In this document: positions 22,956 through 34,700 of the stretch, piece after piece
Position numbering within the stretch: position 1 is the stretch's first letter
Layout of the letters: the number at the start of each line of letters is the position of its first letter
Assembly: GCA_010909165.1 (NCBI GenBank)
Contig: MU008179.1
Span: forward strand, 806,001 to 870,000
Direction of reading: 5' to 3'
Length of the DNA: 64,000 bases
Origin: Anthoceros angustus
Lineage: Eukaryota > Streptophyta > Anthocerotopsida > Anthocerotales > Anthocerotaceae
The notes under the pieces: model-generated
Database searches by the model: none
Seen by the model: the letters and a program-made list of their open reading frames with translations, nothing else
What the model was told of the DNA's origin: nothing
Translations under genes and position numbers: made by a program

Positions 22956-25589
22956 TCCGCCTCTACCGCATTCCATACGCCCAGATAGGGCGACGCATGG
23001 CCGTGTGCCATGGAGGAAATGGAGCGCGATGGCCATAAAGGCGCCACGATCGTCCGGACGGTCACACCGCCACGATACGGCAGTGTGTCCTACCGAATGC
23101 CCATGCTAGGGTGAGTTGTGTGTACTTGCAACCAGTGGGCAAACGATTTGACGCCGGTGTGCGAAAGAGGGTGTGGACCGCGTGACTCAATGCAGCGACT
23201 ACGCGGACGCCGTGAATCGCGTGCGATCGACCAGCATCTTGGGATGCCAGTTTTTGGCATCCACGACAAACAACGTCGCAGTGGTTGCTAGCTAGTGGGA
23301 GCGCTCGAATGAATTGTGCCTCCTTGCAAAACAGCTGTGCACATTCAGTAACATGGAACATGACATTCCCTAGCCTACAGGCAGTGCATACATCACACAC
23401 CAAGTTTCTGACATGAACTGTGCACAAGAAACTCGCCTTCAAAAACCTCCACGTTCACAGGATCGGAAAGACACTTTATTCTAACAGTACGCATGCGATC
23501 GACCGATGAGCCCATACAAGATCCCTCCAGCCAAGGTGTAGCACGCCGACTATCATTTCACGCCTAGTCGGAAATGCCCTTCGCCATTGCACATGAAATC
23601 GCATAACCGCAAACCGCCCAGCTAAGTGAATGTAACTGGTTCAAACTGTGGAAGTTTGCACCGCCCACTTGTTGCTTCATAAGCGCCACTATACCACATG
23701 CTCAAGGGGATGTGAGCATGGATCGCAAGGCATACCGCCCCCGCCCCGCAGCGGTGTACCGACGCCATCCCATTGAGGGCCTCTTTCCGCACATAGATAT
23801 GCCGGCCCCACATCCACTTGTGATATTGAGCCTCTTCTTGCAAAGATGTCCGCAAGTTCCCACAAATCCATTGTGCCTTGTTTGGTGTCGATATATTTTC
23901 ACCAAATTGGGCCACCTTCGCACTACAAGAACGCCAAACTTGTTGGTCCCTACCATCGCATCGCAATACATTCTCTCCTTGAGTCTCAAACCTCGTGACA
24001 ATGATATTGTCCCGCCATGCTTGCCTCGGTCGGATCGCCTGAAACAAATATAGCGAGCTCTTTCGCCGCCCCGTAAAGCCCACACCCAACCTTTCCGAGC
24101 ATGCCGCCCACACATCCGCCTTTCCCCACCATCTCGATGGCAAGACGCAACGGACCATCGCCTTCCAAGCTTGCCCTTGCCGCAAAAACGATGATGCATT
24201 TCGGCAACCCCGATGCCTCCATGACCGGACCACCCACTTGCCATCTCCCGCTTCCCACACGAATCTGTCTTCACCGCCCAAATCGGTAGGCCCAGACATA
24301 CACCTTCTCCTCACCTTCCACGGGCCCGAGGTCCGCGCCCAAATCGGAGGGGCAGCACTTCATCCCTTCGCCCGCTTGCGGAGCCGGGCCGCTCAGACGG
24401 TGTCATAACTGTTCCTTCAGACGCTCACGCCCATGCCGCCTCCCACCGCTAAACGGTATTCTATTGGCGGTCTCGCATTAAGGACACCACCGCCAGGCTG
24501 CGGTGTCCGTGAATGGCCGACATGTCCGGCCGGAAGTAAGCTCGCCTCTTTCCATGGCGCAGCGCACGATGGCGGAGCAAAGCAAGTCGGCCGAAAACGG
24601 TAACATCGGATTCGCGATCGACCACACCGCCTCTTCCTCAAAGATATGGAAGAAACGACGCCGCTGAATTGTGGATACACTTACCACCGGAGCCGCACTC
24701 GATATCGCCTTCCGCAGGATGGTGGTTGTCCGCCATCGGGTAGCGTACATTTAGTACCGCATTTCCGACGGGCATGAGTTTTCGCCATAAAGCACTTGCT
24801 TGCTGGAGAGTTCACAACGGCCGCCTCACGCCACCGCGCATCGGCGACAAATACTCACCATCGCCACTTCATTCTCACCTCGCCTCGCGACACGGCGGAA
24901 AGAAGCACGCCTTGTCAATCCGCGACAATGGTCCGACGCCGATCCGGAGTTCACAACGTATATTGTCCATGCCCGAGTTGTGCAGAAGCACCATTAAAAT
25001 TCGCGACATTTCGCTCAGACCGCCAAAGAAACAATCCGTCTTGGTTCCGCGAGGTGTGTACTTCGATGTTTTTACAGCTCTTTCGTGGATGCGAACGATG
25101 ATCCGCTCGACCCCTCATGCCCGTGATTGAGTTCGCCCGCAGCCGATGCCCATTCTCATGAAGTTGGCAATGGCCACCCGCCTTCGATTGCACCCGGGGC
25201 CACCGATATTCGCCACCGGCCAGCCGCGCTGCAAATGCGAGTGTGAACTCCGACCACACGGCGGACAGGCAGCCAATGCCGGACGGTGTATGGTTGTGAA
25301 AGAGAGGACATGCGGACCTTGATGCGACGCTAGGTGGACATCGATGCGACGCCGCGACCACGACGCCGGACCTTCATGCCGACGGAGGAGATTCGTGGAC
25401 TTGGATGAACTGCTGGCCGGTGTTCCCGACGCACTCGCAAGGAGAGAGCATATGCCCGGATGTCATGAAATGCCCTTGTTCACCATCGCAACCTTGCACC
25501 TCGAAAGAGTCCCGCTTAATCGCAACCCCGCTTTGCTTTCCATTCAAACTCGTTATGGCATACCGACGCCGCGATGTCGATTGCAGGTG
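22956..25589. other. Interior of CACTA element 1, no recognised gene
   Basis: GC-rich unassigned sequence. A minus-strand open frame of 230 codons (23622-24314) overlaps other open frames and lacks any recognisable motif, so it is not called. TGTAAC/GTTACA words cluster at the left (22734-22750). Confidence 0.4.
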
Positions 25590-26935
25590 TTGTTGGGCTG
25601 CATTTGTTGCCGAGAGGAATTCTCCGCCAAGTCGATGACGGAGGCTAAAAGACATTGTACTCCTTCGGGCCGCACTTCAAGAAAATTCATGCCTGTAAAT
25701 GATCGTGATGTCGCTTCGGGCCCCTATGCGACCACGCGAATGCATTAAATGCCTCGCAGACAGATATGTCGAGGGCGTGGATCGCCAAACGGCGCTAGGA
25801 GAGCTCCTGTGAAAGTTCTGGCACTTTCCGGGATATAGCCCGCGCATGTTTAGAGCACCAGACCTCGCAAGGCTAATGACAACAGACATGGATCTCATGG
25901 AGCATGGGTCCATGGGCATAATAATACAGATGGGAGGTTTTAGATGGATTGATGGCTTTGGCTCTAACCTTAAACATCCGTCTCGCTCTTGCAACGGACG
26001 GTTTAACCCATTTGGACACAAGTCCACAACTACATCTATATGGCTGTTATGCTATTCTTACACAACCTTCCACCATGGCTAAGCACGAACCGCTTATACC
26101 ATCATGCCGCTTATTGTGCCGGCCCTCACATTGTGCCGAACTTTGATGTTTACATGGAACCTCTTTTGGAGGAGTTGAGAGACCGTGGCATGGGATACCC
26201 ATGGACGACTTCTCTTCCTTGGACAACAACGACGGCTTCACGCTATGAGCAATTGCTTTGCACACCATAGCCGATTATCCGGCATTGGCACACTCCACGG
26301 CTTTCGGTGAAGGGTTCAAGGGCATGCGGAATGTTGGGATGGCTTAGACTCACCGGGCCCACCACGTGCGTATGAGGAGTACCTTGGCTCGGCGGTGGCT
26401 TCCGCCCAATCATCCCATGCGGGTAGACATGGACCGTACAACAATGAAGTGGAGCGGCGGCCTCGTCCCAATCCCCCCTCGTTTGACGCGCTAATGGCAG
26501 ACATGGAAAAGAGAGATAATGCAACAGTCCGGGAGTTGAGGGAGAGAGGCAAGTTTGGCACCCGCCGCAAAAGCTTATGGTTTGATTACCTGCCGTATTG
26601 GAGACACATGCTGAGGTGGACACAAAGGGATGTGATGCACATTGAGAAGAACAATGCAGAGGCTTTGTGACAGACCTTCATAGGAGAGAAAGATGATCTA
26701 CGATCCCGTTTAGACATGGAAGAATATGGGGGCAAGCATGAGCTATGGCCATTGCTAGGGAATAGGGAGACCTTCTTGCCTGCTCCGTATGTCTTATCCA
26801 AGCCGGACTTGGATATGGTTTTTGCGGAGATGCAGGCCATACGGTTACCAGCTGGATACGCATCAAACATCGCTGCAAAACTGGCGTCTGGCAAACTGGG
26901 AAACCTCAAAGCTCATGATTGGCATGTTGTGGCAT
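25590..26935 (+). pseudogene. Decayed TNP2-type CACTA transposase
   Basis: Fragments in several plus-strand frames line up with the TNP2 transposase seen intact-like at 49958-51871. Shared blocks include LATDGLTHLD for the catalytic TDG motif, LFLHNLPPWLSTN, VPNFDVYMEPLLEELRD, then WTQRDVMHIEKNNAEAL, and further LDMEEYGGKHELWP and LGNLKAHDWHVV. Multiple stops and shifts separate these, so the gene is dead. Element 1 therefore cannot move by itself. Confidence 0.85.
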
Positions 26936-28195
26936 CGGCGTCAGACAACGACGATTTCGAGGAAGTATATACTCGTTCTCGGAGCGCGACAGGAAAAGCA
27001 GCGCCGATAGGTGGCCACGTCCTGGCAGCCGAAGGCAGAATGACGAGGGCCTGAGCAGCGGCAGTGAAGGCCTCGGCGTCGAAGGGGAAGGAGAGAGGCG
27101 CGAAGTCCAGGGTGAGACGTACTGATGGACTCATGAGGTTTGGGCTGCCTCGTTAGTTACAGACCGATGTTTCTTCTCATGCAAGCACAACCGGCCATGG
27201 ACGCTGTCAATGTGGAGGGCCTCAAGCACCACAAGAGAACCAACGATGGAAAGGCACAAAGCGGAAAGGAGCTGTACAGATTACGAATGAAAAGAGCCAA
27301 AGGCCGCAAAAGTGTCATGAGCGGTACAGCAGTCAAATACGCCTCACGCGAGTATAATTAGATCTCGAGGCCGCAGAAACTTCAAAAACCATGAAATGAC
27401 ATGGACATGGTGCTTTGCAGTTGGTGTAACCCCTGGTGTATTGTGATTTTGACCAAATAACGCGATCAGATAGCATCGCCTTCAGATGCACGACGTATGT
27501 ATGAAATGACGCGGACATGAAGGCATATTGTCGACATACGATCGGACGATGTCGTGTTCGAGACGACATGGGGCCCAGGATGTACATGCCACATGTCCGG
27601 CAGGCGTGGCCAGTCGGGACATGAGCCGTTGCACCGAAGTGAGGCCGGAATGATTCGGGAGCAGATGGCCGGATGTCGCGTGTTAAGTTTGAAACCCGAT
27701 GGTAATTAATGTGGACCGGAAAGGCCACAAACTCGATAAGGGGCGGAATCAACTCGACTCCACAACCGGCCTAAAGTGTGTAACAAATTTTGTTGTCACG
27801 ACCTTCATGTTAAGGTGTTTTGTAACAGATCCGCCGGACACGGCCTAATGCATGTTACAAAACCGCCATAAACGTTACAAAAACCCCGAATCCCGTTATA
27901 AAACACCATAACATGGACACCATGTTTCTAGTAGATATGCTCACACTCAAGGCTCCCAAGGCCTCTAGGCACCAAAGTCCTATCCTCAAGAGTGTAACTC
28001 CCCATGCTAGGATCACAAGATAATGCTCCTCTAGGGCTAGCCTCATCTCCTTATATAGGGAGGCTTACATCATTTCCAAAGTAACTGCCTAAAGCAGACT
28101 TTCTTCCTTAAGCCCTAAGCTAAGTCTTACCACCACTACTTACAACTTACTAACTAGATCCAAGGGTGCATGCTTCTCATGCAAGGCTTGTTACT

Positions 28196-30778
28196 TTCTC
28201 CCCATCGAAAAGAATCATTGTCTCGTGATAGCCAACGACGAGAGATCATCCAGATCCTTTGAATATCCTCTAACGTTACCCAAACCGGATCCGAGATCCC
28301 ACGCAACTTTACCATATTGTGGTACGATTCCACGCTTTGTAGGCACGCTACTCGCAAGGAATTCCTCAATTTCCACCTTGATTATGCCGCACGAGAACAC
28401 TGCATTCTTCTTGTCCATGTCTTCTTTCTTTGCTCGCACAAATGGTTTCGAGTGATACATGAAACACATTGTGTGCAAAAATCCATTCAGTCAGAATTTG
28501 TAAGCCACTTCTCCAATGCGCTTCAAGACTACAAATGGACCACCATATCTTGGCCTTAACTTAAAAGTTAATCCTTGAGGTAATGGGAAATGCTTCAATT
28601 TCACCCATACTTTATCCCCAACGTTGAAGACAGCTTTCTCTGCCTATCAAAGATATTTCTTCCGACGTGCTTGAGCCTTGGCTAAAATTCCTTTGGCAAT
28701 CTCATGCCTAGCCTTCAACCGCTCAATGAATCGGCGTGGATCTCTAGTGGTAGTATCGAAAACTTCAGCATTTAGCATGGATACCACGCCCGGTCGAATT
28801 CCTCCCATCTCAAAAGGACTACATCCGAGAGTCGTGCGGTTGTTATAACAAAATTGTGCATCGTCTAGATGATCACCCAATCCCTCGATCAATGCACATA
28901 ATGCCTTAAGTATTCTTCTTGGATTCGGTTGACTCGCTCGGTTGAGCCATCGATCCGGATGGAAAGTCGTGCTCATACATAATTCCACATTCAAGCATTT
29001 CATCAAATGCTGCCAAAATTCTCCGTGAACCTTGGATCCTGTCACTCACAATCTGCATAGGTAAGCCATGGTACTTGTATATATACTTCTTAAACAAGTG
29101 GCTACCTCGTGTCGCCACCGCTTCTTTGTAGGGATGAAATGTGCTTGTTTGGTGAATCTATCCACCACCGTCATGATAGCATACAACCATTCGGGTGGCA
29201 AAGGCATGATAAAATCCATAGAGATACTCTTCCAAGGTCCACTTGGAATAGGTAGAGCAAACCTCTTGGTTTAGCTTGCTCCACCTTATCTTGCGACAAA
29301 CAAGACATGCCTTGACATAATCCATCGTATCTGATACATTCCGCCAAGAAAAGCCTTCCTTAGCTTCTCATAAGTGGTGACCTGTGACTTGGCACATCAT
29401 GACATTCAAGAAGCAATTTGCTCTTCAACTCAAGAATTTGGGATCACAATCCTCCTCTGCTTGTATATCAACAAACCATCCTCAATTTGAACTTGCTTCC
29501 TTTCGCTCTATTCCATTAATCCGATCCGAACATCCGGATCCCGCAGATATGCTTCCTTGATCTGTTGTGAGTGTCCATAGGTTCAACCAGATTGCCATTG
29601 CCTTTACTTCGACTCTTTTGCGACTCGATCCGCAACCTTATTCTCTTTTCCGTGTTTATACTTGAGAGTCACATCATACATAGCTAGGAAATCTTGCCAT
29701 CTAGCTTGTCTTGCATTCAACTTCAATGGTTAGAGAAGTATGTTGTCCGATATTATCGATAGAGCACAAAAGATCGCCCAAGAGATAGTGTCTCCATACC
29801 TTGAGACAATGAATGAGATCATTTCCTTCTCATAGGTGGGATACTTCAACTCATAAGGATGCAATTTCCTTGACTCAAAAGCTATCGGCTTATGGTCTTG
29901 CATCAACACTCCACCTATGGCCACGCCGAGGCATCAGACACTTCCACATCCTTCTTGGGATCATACATTCCTAAAACCGAGTTGTACTCAATTTCATCTT
30001 CAAGTATTCAAATGTCGCTTGACATTCAAAGATCCCACTTCCAAGCTTTCGTCATCTTTAAGAGGTCGCTTATGGGGCTGCTATCTTAGCAAACATATGT
30101 ACAAATCTCGCATACGTAAGCCAAACCCATAAAACTGCAAACCTCATGAATGTTCCTAGGAGGTTGCCAATCTTGAATGGCCCTCATCTTATCAGGATCC
30201 ATTCTGATGCCATCAGCAGAGACAATAAAGCCTAGGAAAGCTACCTCTGTCTTGACAAAGTCACACTTCTTAATTGCCAAGAACAAAGAATTCTCTCTTA
30301 GCTTTTGTAACACTTCTCTTAAGTGTTCAGGATGTTCCTCCAAGGTATGGCTAAAGATCAATATGTCATCCAGATAGATTACAACACACTTGTCCACGGA
30401 TCTATGAATATAGTATTCATAAGTGTCTCGAAATGTGTGCATTAGTAAGTCCAAATGGCATGACCGAAATTCAAAAGCCCCATACCGGTCCTACATGTCG
30501 CTTTGTACTCATGTCCCTCTGCGATTCGATCCGATAGTACCCGCCATCGATCTAGCTTGGTGAAATACTTGGCACCCTTCAACTCATCAAACATATCATC
30601 CATTCTTGGCAAAGGATATGCATTCTTCATGTAATTTGATTCGAGCTCGTAATCTAAACACATCCTTAGTCCTCCATTCTTCTTGCGCGTAAACAATACC
30701 GGCGCACCAAAAGGAGACTTAGAGACTCTGATATATCCCTTTGCCAGCAGGTTGGATAGTTGTCGCTTGAGTTCCTGC
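28196..30778 (-). pseudogene. Ty3/gypsy pol: reverse transcriptase, RNase H, integrase, chromodomain remnant (minus strand)
   Basis: Read on the minus strand: the RT fragment begins with LQELKRQLSNLLAKGYIRVS at 30778 and runs through SPFGAPVLFTRKKNGGLRMC, NAYPLPRMDDMFDELKGAKY and the catalytic VVIYLDDILIFS (near 30365), to FLGFIVSADGIRMDPDKMRA. RNase H follows (AIGGVLMQDHKPIAFESRKL, about 29924-29870). Integrase comes next ([11 protein letters not shown] for the catalytic D, then SKVHGEFWQHL, and the GPY-like end ARRKKYL near 28650). A region with EEFLASSVPTKRGIVPQYG at about 28360 fits a degenerate chromodomain, placing it among chromoviruses. Frameshifts break it. It is cut at its 5' side inside RT, where the other half lies inverted. 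Confidence 0.88.
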
Positions 30779-32722
30779 AGCGCTGGTGTCTGGTGATGTT
30801 TTTGTCGCTAATTGCGTGACTGCCCCACCTCGCTAAAAAGGGGGTGTTACTTGTGGTATCAGAGCCAGGTTGAAGCATCTTTTAGCTAGGGCGCTAGCTG
30901 GAGATGGCCGATCCTAGAGAGCCAGGCAGAGCAGAGAGAATACGGCGAAAGAAAGAGAAGGCTCCTATGGTGGAGACCGCAGTGGATGAGCCTCAGATGG
31001 AGCCACTAACTCCTAGAACGGGCAGAGTATACCTGGGTCAAGACCGCCACCATGCCGCAAGAGGAGCTTCAAAATCTTTGAGGAGAATGGAAGCTCTAGA
31101 GCAACAAGTACAAGGAAAAGAAAGCTCGATGAAGCAGAGAAGGATGATGAATGTGACGAATTGGAGCCTCGCCCAAAGGAGTAGAGCAAGGAGACCCAAG
31201 AAGTTGAGGCGTTGCCCAAATTTCGTGATAGGTATAAGGATGAACGAGATGTGGAGAAAATCAATTTGTGGCTTTTCTCATTGGAAGGATACTTTTCGTC
31301 GCAGAGGATTCCGCAGGAAGAGTATCTAGATCACATCGTTAACTTCTTAGAAGGGTACGCTCTTACTTGGTGGAGAACATATATTCAAAGTATTCAACAA
31401 GGTAATAGAGTGGAAACTATTTCCACCTGGGCAGAATTCAAAGATGCACTACAACTTCAATTCCAGCCAACTAATGCATCTATGCTGGCAAGAAGGATGC
31501 TAGAGAATGTAAAGCACATGTGAATGTTGCACAATATGTGAGTGAATTTAGCACACTGTTACAATGCCCGATATGTGAGGTGGATAAGCTCCACAGGTTT
31601 TATAGTGGACTCAAGAGGTGGGCTCGGATAGAATTGATGACAAACCTCAAACTCGCGAGAGGCTATTGTAGTGCAGATGCGATACGACACAAGTCGTGCC
31701 GAGGAAGCACCAGGTCTTCGTGAGGAAGGTATCCAAGATCTTTTCAAGGAAGATCACGAGGTAGAGGAAGAGCCACCAACACCGGGCATATTGGAACAAA
31801 TGATAATGTTGGCAGAGGAAGAGGAGCCAATAGAGGTCGTGGCCGTGGAAGCCAAAGGACGACAGCCCTCAATTTGGTGTGCCATTGTGGAGAGCAAGGA
31901 CATTTTATGAAGATTGTCCGCATGCCGGGAATTCTAACCGAATGTGATAGCCGCCAATCCTCAAGCTCCGGACTTAGGATTCTGAGCTCGCAGAGCCCAA
32001 ATGACCGGGCTACATGTTGTTGTGACAAGATGTGGTGAGTCATCTAGTGTCAAGGATGACACTATTTTGAGGGAAGGTGGAGCCCTTATGTACATATGTG
32101 GAAGATGAATGGCTTAGAAGTAGAGTTATTGTTGGACTCGCCACCCACAATTTTATAACTCGCAAGGCGAAAGAGCTTGGGCTAGTACTTCCGCGCCATA
32201 TGGAATCAAGCAAGCTAAAGGAACTCGCTTTTGGGTGAATTGCATGGAGTAAAGCTGCAAATAGAAGCGTGGAAGGATACATGAGTTTCATGCTTGTAGA
32301 CATGGATGACCATGATGTTATCTTGGGTCTAGAGTGAATGAAATCCAATGAAGTGCGTGTAGATGTGAAGTCCCGCACCATTAAGATATTGAAGAATGGA
32401 AAGCACAAGGTGGTTTGTGTGTTAATCTTAGTCAAGCTTGAGATGTGCTCAAGACTTGATTTCAAAAGAGAGCTCAAGCAGACATAAGATGTAAGAAGGA
32501 GCTTTATCTAGTTATGCTCCGTGGATTAGAGGATGGTCTTGAGGAAGAATCCTCAAAGAGAAAGACATCCCAAAAATGTCGCCTCTGATGATTTTAAGGA
32601 TTTGATGCCTGATGAATTGCCACCTTTATCGTCTCATAGAGTAGTAGATCATGAGATTGAATTGAGGCCAAGGAGTACGCCTCCGTCGAGAGCACCATAT
32701 AGATTGTCGCAGGATGATATAC
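30779..32722 (+). pseudogene. Inverted half of the gypsy element: LTR end, PBS, gag, zinc knuckle, protease, RT start (plus strand)
   Basis: It begins with the terminal 70 bp of the same LTR (ending TGTTACT at 30851). The primer binding site TGGTATCAGAGCC (30854-30866, complementary to initiator tRNA-Met) follows. Gag starts at ATG 30904 and is shifted at about 31210. It includes WLFSLEGYFSSQRIPQEEYL, FLEGYALTWWRTYI and VAQYVSEFSTL. A CCHC knuckle (CHCGEQGHF) follows near 31880. Protease remains appear as THNFITRKAKELGL. RT begins with DELPPLSSHRVVDHEIELRP and APYRLSQDD, ending near 32722. The break in RT is complementary to the start of the minus-strand half. Confidence 0.85.
30854..30866 (+). 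other. Primer binding site (initiator tRNA-Met) of the gypsy element
   Basis: TGGTATCAGAGCC, two bases after the LTR end, is the standard plant Ty3/gypsy PBS. Confidence 0.85.
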
Positions 32723-32759
32723 GAAAGAGACAGCCCCGCACCATGTCTGCGTACATGGT

Positions 32760-33691
32760 ACGTTTCTAATGCAAGCAGAATAAAGAGGTGGCCTGCTTGC
32801 ATCATGCTATATTTGCGGACCTTGAGAGCCGCTGCTCCGGCAGCAGTCCAACCTGGACGGTTAGTGATGACCTGAGCGGAGATGGTGTCACGTGTAGGAT
32901 CGGTAACCACCACATCCACCACCGAAACCTGGTTGCCATGAACAAGGTACAGGTCAGCCCTGATTGAACTACCTGTACAGAAAGTATACCCCCACTTCCT
33001 CTAGGCCATGTACCCGCTTTTGCGAGCGATGGCGAATATGACATTGCGGATGGCGTCGTGAGTGGCAATGTGATGACCCCTGTGGGGACAACAAGCAAGG
33101 TGTACCCCAGAATCATCGAGGGCAGAGCCACACTCGCAAGTAAGGAGCGAAGAAGCCACAGGCTGAAGTAGGCCAAGACGGAATCGCATCGCAATGATGA
33201 AGGTGGTTGGTGCGATGTGAAAACCCCGTATGCATGGGCGGGCCAATAGCCAAGCACTTGCGCCCTTCCCAGAATAAGAGCGGAGCCGCACTCTTGTGGA
33301 CCTAGGGATGGAGGGTTCCTGGAGGACAGACTGGAAAGCCTGGCCGAGCTGCTTCTCGAGCAGGGATGCCTACAACCCCCTGAAACCATCAGTAATAAAT
33401 GTCGAGAAAGGAGGAAAGTCCTTCCGAGCATCCACTTATAACATGTCCCTAGCCTGCCTCAAGGACGTTTGGAGAGAGGAGGTTCCCTCCTCCACACCTT
33501 ATGCGATATCCTCCGGTCTCTTCCCCGGCGGCTTTCATGGGCAGTTGGGCCCTCTCTGCCCCTACTTTGGCTTCTCGCTTTATCCTCCATGACAGGCTCT
33601 TCTCAAAGAGTATCCATAATCTTCCTATCAAACCGCCGCAGCCAGGACAAAAGGGTCAGGGATAGAGGCAGCGTACGGATAAGGTAACCAG
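32760..33691 (-). pseudogene. LINE ORF2 3' part (C-terminal Cys/His and restriction-like region)
   Basis: On the minus strand the frame resumes at the CACTA-2 insertion with PGYLIRTLPLSLTLLSWLRR. It then passes through RVRLRSYSGKGASAWLLARP, FIIAMRFRLGLLQPV, LLTCECGSALDDSG, HLACCPHRGHHIATHDAIRN and, after a frame change, DVVVTDPTRD and KVRKYSMMQ, then ALETYHV. The CECGSALDD...H..CC..GGH pattern is the Cys/His zinc segment near the C-terminus of plant and protist LINE ORF2 proteins. Several frameshifts. It continues the reverse transcriptase at 54697-56180. Confidence 0.8.
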
Positions 33692-34468
33692 CACTACTAC
33701 AAAACATATGGCTTTTTAACGCAAAATATAATGTAACAATGACGCATAGTGGCCTGGAATCACGTGTGGTCCTTTTAGCCAAAGCGTTATAAAATACATT
33801 ATAATGAACTCGATATTCCTTACTTTTAACGTGGCAACCTTACCGTTGCCATGGAATGCCCGATGGCGGGTGGTGGGCAAGTTATCCGGCAGGGTATGCC
33901 TATAACCGTATGGTATGGGCGGCACTGGACGGTTCTGCCACCGTGGTTCTGCTCAGGCCTGCTAGTGCTTCATGACGGCACCGGCCCGCCCATCATAGAA
34001 TCTTGGGTCACCGGGCCAGACCCGTTTTCCCTCTTCCCCGCTGGCGGTTGAATTCAAAACGCTGGCTTCTTGGTAAGAGCGTATTTGACTGTCCTGGTTT
34101 GACCGTCCAACAACATGATGTCAAGTGGCTGTTCATTGGTGCGCAAACACACTCCATGATGGGCCTTGATTGGTGAAGGGTCCAAGCACGGTTAGGTAGA
34201 CCACATTATGTGGGGACGGACGCAACGCGTATTTATGTCCACATGTGGACGTATTTACCTTCTGAAAATTCTCCCCACTAGAATATCTATCGAAATGATT
34301 CAATTTTTTTTCCCATAACTAAGAGCAAGGCAACAAGTCCACATTAAAATGCTCAGAGTTAAAGGATATGATTTGTGCATATGGTATTTAATTGTTTGAT
34401 CACGGATGGACAAGTGAACTTTGGACACAAAAAGTGAGCACAAGACACACAACCCAAGTTCATTTGAA

Positions 34469-34700
34469 TTTCAAACCATCCCATCAAGTGAACACGGAAC
34501 ACTGAGAGTGAGTCTGTATCACACTCAAGTTTGGCACTTGTTCAAATTTCAAAGTTTGGAATACGCGGGAATTTCAAAGTCTGGCTTTGGCGGGAATTTC
34601 AAACCATCCTGTCAAGTGAACACGGAACACTAAAAGTGAGGCATGGTCACAAACAAGTGTAAACTTGTTTGAATTTCAAAGTTTGGGTAAGCGGGAATTT
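34469..34700. repeat. Subterminal direct repeats of CACTA element 2 (left)
   Basis: Two diverged copies, about 34469-34560 and 34592-34690, share AATTTCAAACCATCC, CAAGTGAACACGGAACACT and AATTTCAAAGTTTGG. A shorter GCGGGAATTTCAAA word occurs between them and again near 34690. Subterminal repeats in CACTA elements are usual transposase-binding sites. Confidence 0.6.

Larger units (their letters stand above)
22626..27936. mobile_element. CACTA (En/Spm) element 1, 5.3 kb, nested in the gypsy LTR
   Basis: The left end starts CACTACTAGAAACATGG at 22626. The right end reads, on the plus strand, CCATGTTTCTAGTAGAT ending at 27936, the inverted complement except for the last two bases (AT where TG is expected). 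The flanks are a 3-bp target duplication ATG (22623-22625 and 27937-27939), and the LTR sequence is continuous when the element is removed. Inside is one recognisable gene relic, a plus-strand TNP2 transposase (25590-26935). Subterminal regions have scattered GTTACA/TGTAAC words on both strands, usual as transposase-binding repeats. Confidence 0.9.
22208..28195 (-). mobile_element. 3' LTR of a Ty3/gypsy element, split by a CACTA insertion
   Basis: LTR halves are 22208-22625 and 27940-28195, about 674 bp in sum, oriented on the minus strand. The ends form a perfect 7-bp inverted pair, AGTAACA at the left and TGTTACT at the right, instead of the usual TG..CA. The LTR contains three direct repeats of about 85 bp (word CTCTAGGCACCAAAGTCCTA near 22470, 22562 and 27960), the third lying after the CACTA insertion. 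A TATA box in the minus orientation (CCTATATAAGG) lies near 28050. Immediately inside the element, a purine-rich tract (GATGGGGAGAA on the minus strand, about 28196-28206) fits the polypurine tract. Confidence 0.8.

Noticed and set aside
23622-24314. 230-codon minus-strand ORF in CACTA element 1
   Set aside because: Trp/Arg/Cys-rich composition typical of a random GC-rich frame, with overlapping frames of similar length and no motif.
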